From Doryteuthis pealeii (lineage: Eukaryota > Mollusca > Cephalopoda > Myopsida > Loliginidae): DNA of 64,000 bases. The notes below the pieces were generated by a model. That model was not told where the DNA came from, searched no databases, and saw only the letters and a program-made list of their open reading frames with translations. The stretch spans positions 41,517,156 to 41,581,155 of the forward strand of contig CM042156.1 in assembly GCA_023376005.1 (NCBI GenBank). The letters are read 5' to 3'. The position numbers and the translations under genes were made by a program. Below are positions 33,216 to 44,779 of this stretch, piece after piece; positions within the stretch are counted from its first letter, which is position 1; the number at the start of each line of letters is the position of its first letter.

Positions 33216-33654
33216 GTAAGAAACACTCAACTTTTTCTTAGAAAGTATATGATTCTCATATTTTGACTGTTGGGGGGTGGGATATAAAAAAAATCTGTCT
33301 ATGGACAATTAAAGGGCTTTAATGAGTTGCAATGAGTAGTAATCTTCCAAAAGTCCTTGTAAACCATTCATCCTATGGTGTAATATGATTCCAACAAGAG
33401 GTTTTGTTCTTTGATGATGTGGTGTTTTCTTTCCTTTGTGAGGAACTCATTTTAAAACTATTATTATTATTATTGAGATGGTCTTACCAAGCTTTTATCA
33501 AGTAGGTGAGTTTTGGGGGGTTTTGTTTCTTTTGAAAAATTAGCATCACTAATAAAGCTTTATACAACGTTTTTACAAAACAAATGATGACCAGTATTTC
33601 TGCTTTGTAAAGATTTTTTTCCATTTTGAGCAACATGGATACATTGAAGTTATG

Positions 33655-33928
33655 ACATCTACCAACTGACTTAGTAAGCACCCACAAAATTATTAACCAT
33701 CTTTCCAAAATCAACCCTGAACACCTTTTTGATTTCCATGTGTCAAACACATATGGGCATGCTTACAAAGTCAGAAAACTGCACAGCTCCAATGACTTAC
33801 AGAAACATTTGTTCATATTCAGAGTTGCTGAAGCGTGGAACAAACTAGCTGCATCACTTGATAGCTGCCAAGACACTTCCTACTTCAATATCGCCGTAGT
33901 TCCTGAAATTTGCCAACACTATGCCTGA
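33655..33928 (+). pseudogene. LINE C-terminal coding fragment
   Basis: Reads LPTDLVSTHKIINHLSKINP, then EHLFDFHVSNTYGHAYKVRK, LHSSNDLQKHLFIFRVAEAW and NKLAASLDSCQDTSYFNIAV before a stop. GHAYK..K......K..F..RV...WN.L is the conserved C-terminal block of jockey/CR1-like LINE proteins. Not a host exon: no splice sites fit the FHOD frame here. Lies in intron 3. Confidence 0.75.
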
Positions 33929-33936
33929 TATCCCCC

Positions 33937-33973
<37 letters not shown>

Positions 33974-33995
33974 TACATATATATATATATATATA

Positions 33996-34140
33996 TTTGG
34001 AGGATATGTACTTAATTGAAGTCATACCTAATTTTGAAAATTAATTAGTTAATAATTAATGAATTTAGGCGGGCATTAATTATTAACTAATTAATTTTCA
34101 AAATTAGGTATGATTTCAATTAAGCACATATCCTCCAAAA
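33996..34140. repeat. Palindromic foldback of the hammerhead-associated unit
   Basis: TTTGGAGGATATGTACTTAA to GAATTTAGGC is mirrored by ATTAATTATTAACTAATTAA to ATCCTCCAAAA. Arms are about 65 bp, almost perfect. Each arm equals the 3' part of the element at 8278-8385. Confidence 0.88.
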
Positions 34141-34193
34141 ATTGTCGGCTTAAAGCCATATAAAAAATAAACACATTTGTTTGTTTACTTAAC

Positions 34194-34232
<39 letters not shown>

Positions 34233-34326
34233 TTACATACACTGTTAATTTTCCTGACATTTGTACAGGATTCTACTATACATGCATCTTGTCCAAGAGG
34301 TCCAGAAGAAAACGACAGCAACAAAG

Positions 34327-34460
34327 CACCGGCACATCAACATCTTCAGGGACAGCCTTCACGTACGACATCTGTGGTTGGGGTGTTTTTCAAACATTGG
34401 CCTTTATAGTCACAGAAGGCGCTGTATATATATATAGTCTTCCGAGATTGCAATGCCAAT
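34327..34460 (+). repeat. Single-arm copy of the zinc-finger-coding palindrome
   Basis: GCACCGGCACATCAACATCT then TCAGGGACAGCCTTCACGTA and GACATCTGTGGTTGGGG match the right arm of 52406-52709. In frame it reads TSTSSGTAFTYDICG, a decayed form of TSSGTAFKCDICG. Confidence 0.75.
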
Positions 34461-35410
34461 GATGATACAAGCACCTTTGATGAGTTGTAGTGCATCTGAG
34501 CCCTGTACACAATAATTTTATTATTTTTTAAAAGAAGATTATCAGAATTGATTAGAATATTAAGATTAAAAGGAATAAACAACATATTCCTTTAACAAAA
34601 ATAAGCAACACTATATATAGTCACCCATCTATGGTTAAATAGAAAATTTATTTATAAAAAAATTGCAACATGCCGTAAAACAAAACAAAACCAAATATAT
34701 ATAGTCAATTATTATTTAATAGTTTGTTTAGTTGGGTTCAATTTCTCCCTTGAATAAGTTCAGTTAGGTTAGGGGTTTTGTTGTTAAACAGACAAAGAAG
34801 CAGCCATGTTTGTCTGACTAATAAAAAATCAAATTCTCCAAAAGAGGGAGCTTTCAATCAGAAATGTTATATACAAACACACACTTGGAAGAGAAAAATT
34901 AAGTTCTCTTTTCTCTTTAGTCTCTTTTCTCTTTTCTGTCCACCTCTCTCCCACTTTTCTTCTCCCTCTCTATTCATTTCCTCTCCACTCTCCCTTGTTT
35001 CCCTCTCTTATCATCTATCCTCCTTTTCCCCTTTTGCTCCTCCTTTTCCCCTTTCACTCCTCCTTTTCCTCCCTCTATATTCTCCCAGCTCTTCTATTTT
35101 CCCATGATCATCATCCTTATTGAACTTGGCATTAGAACAAGATATCCCATTGTGTTTAAAAAAGAAATGATAATATCCTGATGTCTATCATTATTAAGTT
35201 TTGAGTGTGTATGTTGTTTGTTTTTTTTTTAACTCTATAATTAAGCTAATATTTAATATGAGGATATCAACAGACCAATTTCTTTAACTATTATTATTAG
35301 CCTTATCAATTTAAGAATTTTTGCAATGCACATTTGTGCAAGTATATCTATCTCTGCAAACCTCTCAAGGGCAGTAAAAGACTCCTTTAAAAACACACTT
35401 TAAAACACGG

Positions 35411-35855
35411 TATATTCACGGAGTTCTGTCCCGGCCCCCTGCCTCAAAAACCGCTAGCTGGTGGCTGCTGAAAAAAACACCAGCTATGATTGAACTCCGT
35501 AGCCAAAGCGGTGTCACTTGAAAAAAAACTAGGGTTGGAGTTTAGGGTTAGTTTAATGGGAAAATAAATAAGGCTCTGTTTTTTCTGGGTCACCCTGTAT
35601 ACAGGGTGACCCAGAAAAAACAGAAACACAAATTTTGTAATAAAACTGTTAATTTTAACTAGGGGGGTTTAGGGTTAAGTTTAGGGTTGGGGTTGAGGTT
35701 GGGTTGGTTGTTTTTTTGGGGTTTTTTTTTGGTTTTTTTTTTTTTCAAGTGACACTGCTTCGGCTATGGACATCGTAGCTGGTGTTTTTTTTTCAGCAGC
35801 CACCGTCTAGCGGTTTTTGAGGCAGTACACCTGGACGGTACTCCACAAAGAGTAC
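35411..35855. mobile_element. Foldback MITE I with telomere-like core and perfect 48-bp palindrome
   Basis: Arms: CTCAAAAACCGCTAGC..GTGGCTGCTG on the left is answered by CAGCAGCCACCG..CTAGCGGTTTTTGAG on the right, and AAAGCGGTGTCACTTGAAAA by TTTTCAAGTGACACTGCTTC. The centre has a perfect 48-bp palindrome at 35576-35623 (key half CTGGGTCACCCTGTAT) and TTAGGGTTA-type repeats on both sides. A second copy is at 42501-42784. Confidence 0.85.
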
Positions 35856-36413
35856 CAAAAACGCTTTTTTCTATAAAGTAGCTCCCAAATAGACTGTTCT
35901 TGTCAGAGATTTATAAACCCTTTCCATTCTCTTTCTTTTTGTTTCATTTGCCCATTGAAGTCTACCTAGATAAAATGCCACCTTGTTTTTGTATAAACTT
36001 CAGAGGGTGACAAGGGATAAGATTCACAGTGTAAAATGTCCCTTGCCTTCCCTTGTTAATTGATGGTCTTAAGGATTAGCTGAATCTTTTTGTCCACATC
36101 ATGGAGTTGCATTATTACAGCTTTTGTGGTTTATATCCCTCCTCTTCCTCATTCACATCCTCATAATTGACCAAGAAACCCATGTAATAGGCAACTTGAA
36201 TGTGTATGGGGTCTGCCTGAAATATATCCAAATATTTTGAATATCTCAAGAACTAGCTGTGTAGCCTCAATGTAACTTAAGCAACTAGGGAGGACCTTAC
36301 TGTAAATGTATAAACACTCTCCTGTGGAGTTGCTCAGTCAGCTGCAAGAGGCCATTGAATTTGTGTACTGTATGAACACTAACCAGGCAAGTAGATTAGC
36401 TAAGTCCTACCCA

Positions 36414-36416
<3 letters not shown>

Positions 36417-36466
<50 letters not shown>
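36417..36466. repeat. (TA)n
   Basis: About 50 bp of pure TA; a second pure run lies at 36571-36619, directly before a SINE-B head. Confidence 0.95.
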
Positions 36467-36470
<4 letters not shown>

Positions 36471-36562
36471 ACAAATCAAGAAAGCACTCAAATACAGGAT
36501 CACGAACAAATTAAACATTAAAATTTTAATAGCAATTGTTTTTTTTTTTTTTTTCAAATATT

Positions 36563-36619
<57 letters not shown>

Positions 36620-36622
<3 letters not shown>

Positions 36623-36858
36623 CTGGTTTATCTCAGTCGGTAGAGCATCTGCCTAGGAACTTTGGGTTTGATACCAGACCTTGCCAATTCAGCGCATGAA
36701 TAGCACAGCTTGGATCTTTGTAGCAAAGTAGGGAGCTGACAGTAGACATGGCACTCCACGTCAGACACAAAAACAATCTCCCTGGTTTAGCACTAGTAAA
36801 AAGGGGATAGACTCCCTTGCTGATACTAACAATAAGATACTCCACTGACTTTACTTAT
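36620..36858 (+). mobile_element. SINE-B copy, near full length
   Basis: GGGCTGGTTTATCTCAGTCG head, box B GGGTTTGATACC, body GGGAGCTGACAGTAGACATG, tail CCACTGACTTTACTTATATA. A 10-bp deletion lies between AGGAAC and TTTGGG. Confidence 0.88.
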
Positions 36859-36892
36859 ATATATATAAAAAAAATACTTATGAAAAATAAGT

Positions 36893-36920
36893 ATAGCTGC
36901 CGAAACGCGCGTCTGTAGAT
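36893..36920 (+). ncRNA. 3' half of a hammerhead ribozyme motif
   Basis: GCCGAAACGCGCGTCTG contains GAA, stem III ACG-cg-CGT with a two-base loop, and the GUC cleavage triplet, as in metazoan type I hammerheads. Upstream is an 8-bp hairpin (ATACTTAT-gaaaa-ATAAGTAT) but no CTGATGA, so it is 5'-truncated or degenerate. Confidence 0.5.
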
Positions 36921-37275
36921 TGCTTATAATATATATATTATATATATATTATATATATATATATATATATTATATATATTATTATATATCTATTATTTAA
37001 AATATGTTGAAAGCTTTAGCAATTCCACTCTTCTGTCTATATATAATTCTGAAGATTAAATTTAGTTTTGGTTATTATTTGTGCCCAGCATATTTTTTAG
37101 TCCATGAAATATTTTATTTATATTTATAAGACGAGCTTAAAAGCCGACCTATCGGGCGGCAATTAAGCTAAGCTCCTGTGGAGGGCTCTTGATTAAGCCT
37201 TTCGGCCCACCAATAACATTTCATGAATTGAGTACATATTAAATTTGATCAAACTTGTACTATATTTTTGAAATA

Positions 37276-37528
37276 ATTAAGTTTTCATAAAAACAATGAT
37301 ATAATTTGTTTATTTGGAAGAGACTCTACCGACTGGACTAAACTGCAGCATATGAATAGCACAGGGATCTGTGTGGTAAAGTGAAGAGCTGATGGTAGGT
37401 GTGGCACTCGGATGCCAAAAAACAATCTCATTGATCTAGCGCCAGTGAAAAGGGGATAGACTTCCTCACTGTCTGACTGCTACCAAGTTTAGGCCACTCT
37501 GCCGACTTTATTTTACTTACTTTTTATT
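37276..37528 (+). mobile_element. SINE-B copy beginning with the inverted-head segment
   Basis: Starts AATAATTAAGTTTTCATAAA, identical over about 80 bp to the insert at 23335-23418, including CTCTACCGACTGGACTAAAC (reversed box A). It then continues as SINE-B body to GACTTTATTTTACTTAC. No forward head. Confidence 0.85.
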
Positions 37529-38217
37529 TGGAAATTATTGCAAAGCTACATGATAAACAACTATTTTGGTTTTCCCCATTCAATGTCAGTACAAACAGTT
37601 ATGCAATAAATAAGCAACAGAAGAACTCAAAATTGATTAATGCATTTAAGTGTTGCATTGATATTTAATTTTCCCTTTTAAAAGTTCAATGATAATTCTT
37701 CTACTGCTACTTAATTTAAAGATAATTTCATGTACAGGAGTCCTTACTTTCCATACAAATAATTATTTCTATTTAATGAGTGCATTTCGCTGGATTTCAC
37801 AATAAATTTTGATTATTCCCAAATTTATTTCCAACCTATAAAATTTGTTATCAGACAAAAAAATTGTTGCAAAAATTCACATAAAAAGTTGCCAAACACA
37901 ATCACAATAACTTGGGAATCCAAATTTCAGAATTGTGGATCCAGATTTAACCCAGGATGTTTTTAATTTACTCACAGACTCAGCCTTACCCAAAATGGTA
38001 TATGTTGAGCTACTGCCTCTAGGAGTAAAGTTGAAAAAATGTGACACACTGACACTCATATTTATTATTAGAAGATTATGTTGACCCCTATTTATTGACA
38101 GCTAGTTTTCTAAAGGTCAAAGTTGAAAATAAGCATGTGTCATTTATAATTGAAAAAGAAGACTTTTAAAGGTTAATGACAGGTTACACAGCAACTGCAT
38201 TTTTAATTTGTATTATT

Positions 38218-38345
38218 TAGACTTTTTAGAATGTTGTTCACATTTTTATTGTTATATACACAATGTTTCAGCCAATGTGCCCTGTAGCCTTCTTCAGGTG
38301 TTTCTTGTCAACTCAGGAACTTTTTTGTCAAACTCAGAAGCCTTC
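38218..38345 (-). repeat. Hammerhead-like foldback family copy
   Basis: Read on the minus strand: CACCTGAAGAAGGCTACAGG then GCACATTGGCTGAAACATTG and TGTATATAACAATAAAAATG. It matches the units near 44790-44950 and 56270-56398. Confidence 0.6.
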
Positions 38346-38830
38346 ATGGAACTTTGGACCAGATTTGTTTAAGGCATAATGGATATAGGCGTTGAGTTAA
38401 TACAGTTGTAAGTGATAAATATTCTGTGTTATTTTCGCCTGTAGTCAGGATTGAACCTGCAACCTCCAGATGATTATCACTTAGAACTGTATTGACTCAA
38501 CACATCTTTTACGCCAATTGGGCATTTAGTTGGACATTTAGTTTCTTTATGGAAAAGATCTTTTTACCAAAGAGAAAAAAAAAAAACATCTTTTTTCTAT
38601 TTCTTGGGAAGATGCTTACACATATGGTCTTCTTTCATAAAAATTGCTTGCAGTACCTTTGACAAAAAATTACCTTGAATCTTTTAGTAGTGCAATCCGT
38701 ATATATCTCATGCAGCTTGCCCATGCCTTTTCTAGAACATCCATTATTATCTTGTAAACACTCAGTCATTTGTTGGTTTGATAATGAAATTATTATTTTA
38801 TTTCTAATTTGTCCTTTTTTTTTTATTCAG

Positions 38831-38936
38831 GATGACAAAGACTTGGTCCATGAATTTGTTGAAAATGAAGGTCTTGATTGCCTCATCAAAGTGGGAGCAG
38901 AATCAGATCAGAATTACCAGAATTTTATACTCAGAG
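38831..38936 (+). CDS. FHOD: FHOD exon 4: FH3 domain
   Basis: A 106-nt exon, acceptor ttttattcag and donor gtcagt, phase 0 in and one base out. It reads [20 protein letters not shown] then [19 protein letters not shown]3 has EDKDLVPEFVASEGLTCLIK and VGAEADQNYQNYILR at this place, so this is the most strongly conserved part of FH3 in the window. Covers visible residues 84-118. Confidence 0.96.
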
Positions 38937-39550
38937 GTCAGTTGTTTATGGTTTTCTTTTGATTTTGTTTTTGCTTACTTGCCAACAAGGACTCTTGGAA
39001 TTGGTGATTCAATACATTTTTTTTTTTTTCAAAAAGCAAAATAAAAAATTTTTTTCAGAATCTTTTTACATAAATGTAAACTCTGCATTGTTTGAAATTG
39101 GTTTATAGCAAAAAATTATTTCAATCTCGCAAAAATATTTGTTATTCAAAATGGCAAAAAATCAGAGTGCTCCAGGCTTGAACAGAGATCTGTCATCAAA
39201 TTTTGCTAAGTGAGAAGTGCAAACCATGTGAAATTTATAGAAAATCTTATGAAGAAGCATGTTTTAGTAAAAATTGTTTACAAATGGGCTAAACATGGGT
39301 TTGTTACTACAAGCCTGAGTCAAAAAGATAGTCAATGGTTTGGAAATACACTGACCCTTCAGTAACAAAAAAGTTCCAGGTGCAGCGGTCAATAAAAGAA
39401 GTCATGCTTCTGAGAAATGAAAGGATCCATTACTATTGATTTCATTGAAAAAGGTGCAACTGTAAACAATACTTCTTATTGTCAACTCCTTAGGCAAAAT
39501 TCACCTTATTTATTAATTGACCTTTGTAGCTTTTTGGTCCAAAGCAATTA

Positions 39551-39591
<41 letters not shown>

Positions 39592-39637
39592 AAATAAAAT
39601 GGAAATTAATCCGACAGTGTGAATATGATATATTGAA

Positions 39638-39747
39638 AAAAACAAAGGATGTTTACAAATGCATGGGCTCATCAGGAGAGAATGCCCCGAAACGGTTTGC
39701 ACATTCTCTCCTGATGAGCTCATGCATTTGTAAACATCCTTTGTTTT
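39638..39747. repeat. Near-perfect 46-bp-arm palindrome beside (TA)n
   Basis: AAACAAAGGATGTTTACAAA to GAGAGAATG is mirrored by CATTCTCTCCTGATGAGCTC to CATCCTTTGTTTT, with a 17-bp spacer (CCCCGAAACGGTTTGCA). (TA)n-(GT)n lies before it and (TA)n after it. Confidence 0.9.
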
Positions 39748-39748
39748 A

Positions 39749-39788
<40 letters not shown>

Positions 39789-40385
39789 CTCAGAATATCA
39801 GAGATGCTTTTGATTCTCTCTATATCTTTTTTTTTTGGGGGGGGGGTGTTAGTGTGTGAATTTTCTAATTATTCTCATTTCTGAATTTTTTACAAAATTC
39901 TAAACTTGGTCAACTTTGAACGATTAAAATCAACAAAACAAAACAAAAAAAAAACTATTGATTTTATTATTTTTGAGTGTTAAACAATTTATATTTTCTT
40001 CTCAAAACTTTCCATAAAATGAACCAACTGGGTCATTGTAAGTGTTTCTCTGACGTCACAAACAACTTCCACCTAATTTCCTTAAAGACCCAAGTAACCA
40101 AACCCCAAGTTATTCACTTCAATGTGAGAGGGGATCTTATTTCTATAAGAAATATCATTTGCCTCCTCATATAACATTTGGTCAGTCAACTTACAATTAA
40201 TCCACTACTGACTTGGACACTTCAAACTGGTTTAATAGATTTTCTTCTTCTTTTTATTCATCTTGTGTTTTTATTTCCTCTCTTTTCTAACTGAATCTTT
40301 TAGTTGATGACACTGACACTAATTAACGTTTGGATCACACTAAACAACATCTAGGGGGCTTTTTCATTAGTCCTCACTAAAATGT

Positions 40386-40690
40386 TGGAGGCCGTGGTGT
40401 AATGGTTAGAGTCGTAGGAAATGGATTCGTCGAACCGAGTTCAAATCCTGGATGAAGCTACAGTTGACATAGCGCTAATACTCTTGGAAAAAAATGAATC
40501 CAACTACTCACCCTTAAGCTATGGGTAAATAGTAGGGAAGACTCTTTAACCTTGGTTTGGCAACCAGTCTAGGAGAAGGAAAACTCTGACTTCAAACCTG
40601 TTAAACTCTGCTTGAGGTGGTCACTACTAGAATAGGCTCTTTCTTAATTAGTCACCTATTTCACTAATAATCTAATTTAATGTCTATAAT
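40386..40690 (+). mobile_element. SINE-A copy with alternative 3' end
   Basis: Head GCCGTGGTGTAATGGTTAGA, box B GAGTTCAAATCC, ending GGTGGTCACTACTAGAATAG then GTCACCTATTTCACTAATAA. Confidence 0.88.
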
Positions 40691-40703
40691 TTTAAAGTAT
40701 GGA

Positions 40704-40905
40704 AGCCTAAGTAAGTAAAGTCGTCGGGGTGGCCTAAAGTCGGTATCAGTCAATCTTCGAGGGAAGTCTATCCCCTTTTCATTAGCACCAGACCAAGGAG
40801 ATTATTTTTGTGTCTGAGTTGGAGCACCACAACTACCATCAGCTCCTTACTTTACCGCACAGATCCTTGTGCTACTCATACGCTGAGTTGGCATGGACGG
40901 TAAAA
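40704..40905 (-). mobile_element. SINE-B copy, head truncated
   Basis: AAGTAAGTAAAGTCGTCGGG (reversed tail), CTATCCCCTTTTCATTAGCA, GTGCTACTCATACGCTGAGT; the tRNA-like head is missing and replaced by a poly-A/T run. Confidence 0.85.
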
Positions 40906-41700
40906 AAATTTTTTTTTTTTTGCAGAATATAGAATCTTCACAATGTTACGGGTCAAATTTTAATATCAAAACATTTCAGTCTTTCTCCTTGTATATCTTA
41001 GTTGGATTTCAGTAGTAATGAGGAGTAAAAAAAACAACAAAAAAAACACGTCAATATGTGAGGGTGTGTCTTGCACCACCTTCAGCATTCTGGATAGTAG
41101 ATGTATCGAACATCTGTGGAGTTATAATTAATAGGTGATAGGACAAAGATCTTGACAATAAAAGACTGGAAAAGTAAAAATCACTTAGGTGTTTGTTCAT
41201 TGGCTAGAGGCAGTCAGGTGGGTTTTGAGAGATTTAGCTTCAATGATTTGAGACCTAGACTCATAAGTAGACTTAAGTTAAACTGCCCCCCTAATATGGG
41301 AGGAGGTAACAGCTTATACATGAAAGGATGTCTCCTTTCCGCTATTGACTGAACAAAACCACTCTGTCTTTCATTTGAAATGACCAGAAGTATAAAATGT
41401 AACATCAGGAAATCAACGAGTGTTTTTTTTTTTTTTATAACCAACATCTCTGTCGTTCTTTCCTGTCACAGGATCAAGTATCAACCTTCTTGAGATCTCC
41501 CACTACCCACCCACCCAAAAATATTACAACAGATCTGGGTTAAAGCTAAAGAGCTTTAGGGTTTAAGTACATTACACATTAAGATCATATTGAAAAATAT
41601 GTAAAATACAAGCCGTTTTTATGTATAACATTTTATATGTAAACCAATCTAATAATTTTGTTCATTTTTTTGTTTTATTTTTTATTTATTGATATAAAAA

Positions 41701-41877
41701 ATAGACCAAGGAGATTGTTTTTGCATCTGAGGTGGAGTGCCACACCTACCATCAGCTCCTTACTTTACCACACAGATCCCTGTGCTACTCATACGCTGAG
41801 TTGGCGAAGGCCGGTATTAAACTAGAAACCTTGTGGTTTCTAGCCGAACGCTCTACCGACTGAGCTAACCCGGCCCA
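41701..41877 (-). mobile_element. SINE-B copy, tail truncated
   Basis: AGACCAAGGAGATTGTTTTT to the intact reversed head (CGCTCTACCGACTGAGCTAA, CCCGGCCC). Confidence 0.88.
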
Positions 41878-42038
41878 ATAGTTATTGATATACTTGCTTA
41901 AATTTTGCAAGAAAAATTTGAATAGTTCACTGAAAAAAGTTCAAATGAATTGGATTTGTAGAATAACTGTTTGCTTTAAGTTTTCAAATTGTTTTTGCTA
42001 TTTAGGAACATAAGATAAATTAAATCTTGGTTTTAAAA

Positions 42039-42095
42039 TCTATATATAATGGAGATTAGGTCTCTATTTGTCTGTAACGGAAAAAAATTTGCATA
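42039..42095 (+). mobile_element. Helitron 5' end fragment
   Basis: TCTATATATAATGGAGATTA then CTCTATTTGTCTGTAACGG matches the 5' end of the Helitrons at 47626 and 57032. It is followed by (TGG)n-(TAG)n at 42102-42158. Confidence 0.55.
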
Positions 42096-42115
42096 GAGTG
42101 ATAATGGTGGTGGTG

Positions 42116-42157
<42 letters not shown>

Positions 42158-42500
42158 TACCCTGGGGTTTGAGCTGAAGAGTGATGTTTCTAGACTCTAA
42201 CTTGCTCTTTTTTATTTTATTTTGTTTTTTCCCCCAACATTGAAACATTACTTTCATTTTTTCCCAGTAAAATCTTTACTATTGTTTTGAAGTCTAGAGA
42301 TGGAATAGATGTCACAGCTGTTTCAATTTGTTAGGTTTTTTACATAAATCATATTTCCTTTGAGTAATAAATCAATTTCATTGCCAAAGGAAATAAATCT
42401 GAAAGGAATTAACTCTCCATCTTAGAAGATTCACATCTGTTACCTTGTTTTACTTATTGGATATTTATCAATCTAAATCTAAGGCAAGGAAATTGTATAA

Positions 42501-42784
42501 TATTCGCAGAGTTCAGTCCGGCCTCTAGCCTCAAAAACCGCTAGCCAGTGGCTGCTGGAAAAAAACACCAGCAACGCTACTTAGGGCATTTTTTCCTGAA
42601 AACGCAACCCACAACCCTAAACCCTAACCCTTTTATTACAAAATTTGTGGGTTCTGTTTTGTTTTTTTGGATCACCCTGTATACAGGGTGACCTAGAAAA
42701 AAAAACAGAGCCCAAATTATTTATTTATTTTCCCCTTTAAACTTTTTTTGAGGCAGGAGGCAGGGACGGAACTCTGCGAATATA
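42501..42784. mobile_element. Foldback MITE I, second copy
   Basis: Inverted termini TATTCGCAGAGTTC and GAACTCTGCGAATA. Shares CTCAAAAACCGCTAGCC, GTGGCTGCTGGAAAA, ACCCTAAACCCTAACCC and the central CACCCTGTATACAGGGTG with 35411-35855, but is internally shorter. Confidence 0.85.
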
Positions 42785-43261
42785 CCCAAAAATTGTAATA
42801 TTGACTTAGTGGAACAGGAGACAATACAGAATTAAATTTCTTTTCTCCAATAAAAATTCTGATTGAAGGTTTCACTGGCTCTACACATTATAAAAATGCC
42901 TCCAGGTCAGCCAACATAGTTTTGTTTGCTGTTTGAAATCTCATTACCTGACCGTAAGCTTGTGTTTAATTGACACCAGCTGGGTCACTTAGGTGAAGAT
43001 GTATGATGTTGAAATACCCCCCCCCAAAAAAAAACCTAATGATCCATCACTGACAATGAGGTCAAAGTGCACCACATGACCCGATTGTCATAAAAAGATG
43101 TAACATCAAGAAATACACCTGATAGATGCTGTTAGATTTTTTTATGAAAAAAAAAATTATCAGATATTAATTGATTTTTATTTTATTTATCTTTTTTTTT
43201 CTTCTTTTTTTTTCTTCTTTTTTTTTTTACTTTAAAATTTTTACAATTGTAAGTTGCCCTC

Positions 43262-43692
43262 CATATTTATACAAATTTTGGATCAAGTCACCAATAAGCA
43301 CCCCAGCTGCGAGCATTGTTCAAACGAACAGAATTTTGCTTTCACCGCTAACATCTGGTTGTTAGTAATAAAAACGTGTCTTTCGTTTTAAAGTTTCATA
43401 ATAAAAAATTAAAAAATAACAATATTAGTTTATCTTTAGTGCAAAATTAATTTTTTCACATATGCTAACAACAATAACATGAAATAACTAATTTTTTTTT
43501 AATAAATTAAAAAACTATTTTAATATAAAAACATGTCTTTGGTTTGTATGAAATTATGTCAAAAAATCGTCTGTTGATTTTGTTTACTAACAACCGGAAG
43601 TTAGCGTTGAAAAGCAAAATTCTGTTCATTTGAAAAATGCTTGCAGCTGGGGTGCCTATTGGTGACTTGATCCAGAATTTTTATAGAAATGT
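43262..43692. mobile_element. Foldback MITE J
   Basis: Arms of about 100 bp: GGATCAAGTCACCAATAAGC, CAGAATTTTGCTTTCACCGC and TGGTTGTTAGTAA on the left mirror TTACTAACAACC, GCAAAATTCTGTTC and CCTATTGGTGACTTGATCC on the right. AT-rich centre, no ORF. Confidence 0.88.
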
Positions 43693-43799
43693 TATTTCAG
43701 CTTTATTCATTGATTTCACTAAAAAAAGGTTCCTTTAATGTTTTGTTAAAATAAACAATAACAAAACACTTTCTAAATCTTGTGTCCTTTGCTTTTCTT

Positions 43800-44013
43800 A
43801 TATTCCTTACCAGTTTATCTCAGTTAGTAGAGCATTCACCTAGGAATCGCAATGTTCCAGGTTCAATACTGGTCCCCACCAACTCAGTGTATGAGTATCA
43901 GAGCTTGTGAATATTTTTTGGTTTGCTTATAAGTAAAGCCTGCAGAGTGGCCTATTGTCGGTATCGGCCAAACAGCGAGGAGTCTATCCCCTTTTGCTAG
44001 CACTATACAAGGG

Positions 44014-44049
<36 letters not shown>

Positions 44050-44440
44050 AGGTGGAGCACCCTACCTACTGTCAGCTCCCAAATGTTTTACGGCACAGAT
44101 TAGATTAGTCAAGCTATGCTACTCGTGCAGAATATTTTTTGGTTTGCTTATAAGTAAAATTGTAGAGTGGTATATTGTTGGTATCAGCCGAACAGTGAAG
44201 GAGTCTATCACCTTTTCACCTAGGAATCGCAATGTTCCAGGTTCAATACTAGTCCCCACCAACTCAGTGTATGAGTATCAGAGCTTGTGTGATTTGATTT
44301 GTGTGGTAAAGTAAAGAGCTGACGGTAGGTATGGTGCTTCACCTCAGCAAAAACAATCTCCCTGTGCTAGTGTAAAGGGGATAGACTCTCTTGCTGTCTG
44401 GCTGATACCAACAATAGGCCACTTTGTTTACTTTTATATT
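43800..44440 (+). mobile_element. SINE-B copy interrupted by inverted SINE-B bodies, with target duplication
   Basis: Forward head at 43805 (CCAGTTTATCTCAGTTAGTA) to CAGAGCTTGTG at about 43909; then two inverted SINE-B bodies (43935-44130 and 44150-44215); then ACCTAGGAATCGCAATGTTC and about 70 bp of the head repeated from 44217; then the forward body and tail to 44440. The repeated 70 bp bracket the inserted inverted material. Confidence 0.8.
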
Positions 44441-44779
44441 CATTACATTGTGTTTAGTGGATGTGACAAAATAGAATTATTACCGTCAAGCCACGTTGAA
44501 AACACCAGTTCCCTCTAGATCACTGAACTTAAGCAGTGATGAGCCTCTGCGATACTTTATTGGGTAACCACTTAAGCAACTACAGTTACTGTAAGCAACC
44601 TGAGCCCTTTGTTTATCAAAAAGCCCAGGATTTTAAAGGCTAAATCAGAATTCAAAATCCTTGCTTTAAGTTATATTTGAACCCTAATCACTGGCACCAG
44701 AACCCCAGTCACTAACACGATGGGGATATCTGTAATCATCTTGCTCACAAGAAAAATCTTTTGGGTTATTTGGATTTTT

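Noticed and set aside
36306..36521. ORF beginning MYKHSPVELLSQLQEAIEF as a gene
   Set aside because: Short, ends in (TA)n-derived YIYIYI, no splice or homologue signal; left unassigned.
39580..39600. (GT)n and (TA)n runs as CRISPR-like arrays
   Set aside because: Eukaryotic microsatellites without spacers; no CRISPR arrays expected or seen.
39684..39747. Hammerhead in the palindrome at 39638-39747 (has CTGATGAG and CCGAAAC)
   Set aside because: The boxes are in the wrong order and on arms that pair with each other; no core can form on either strand.
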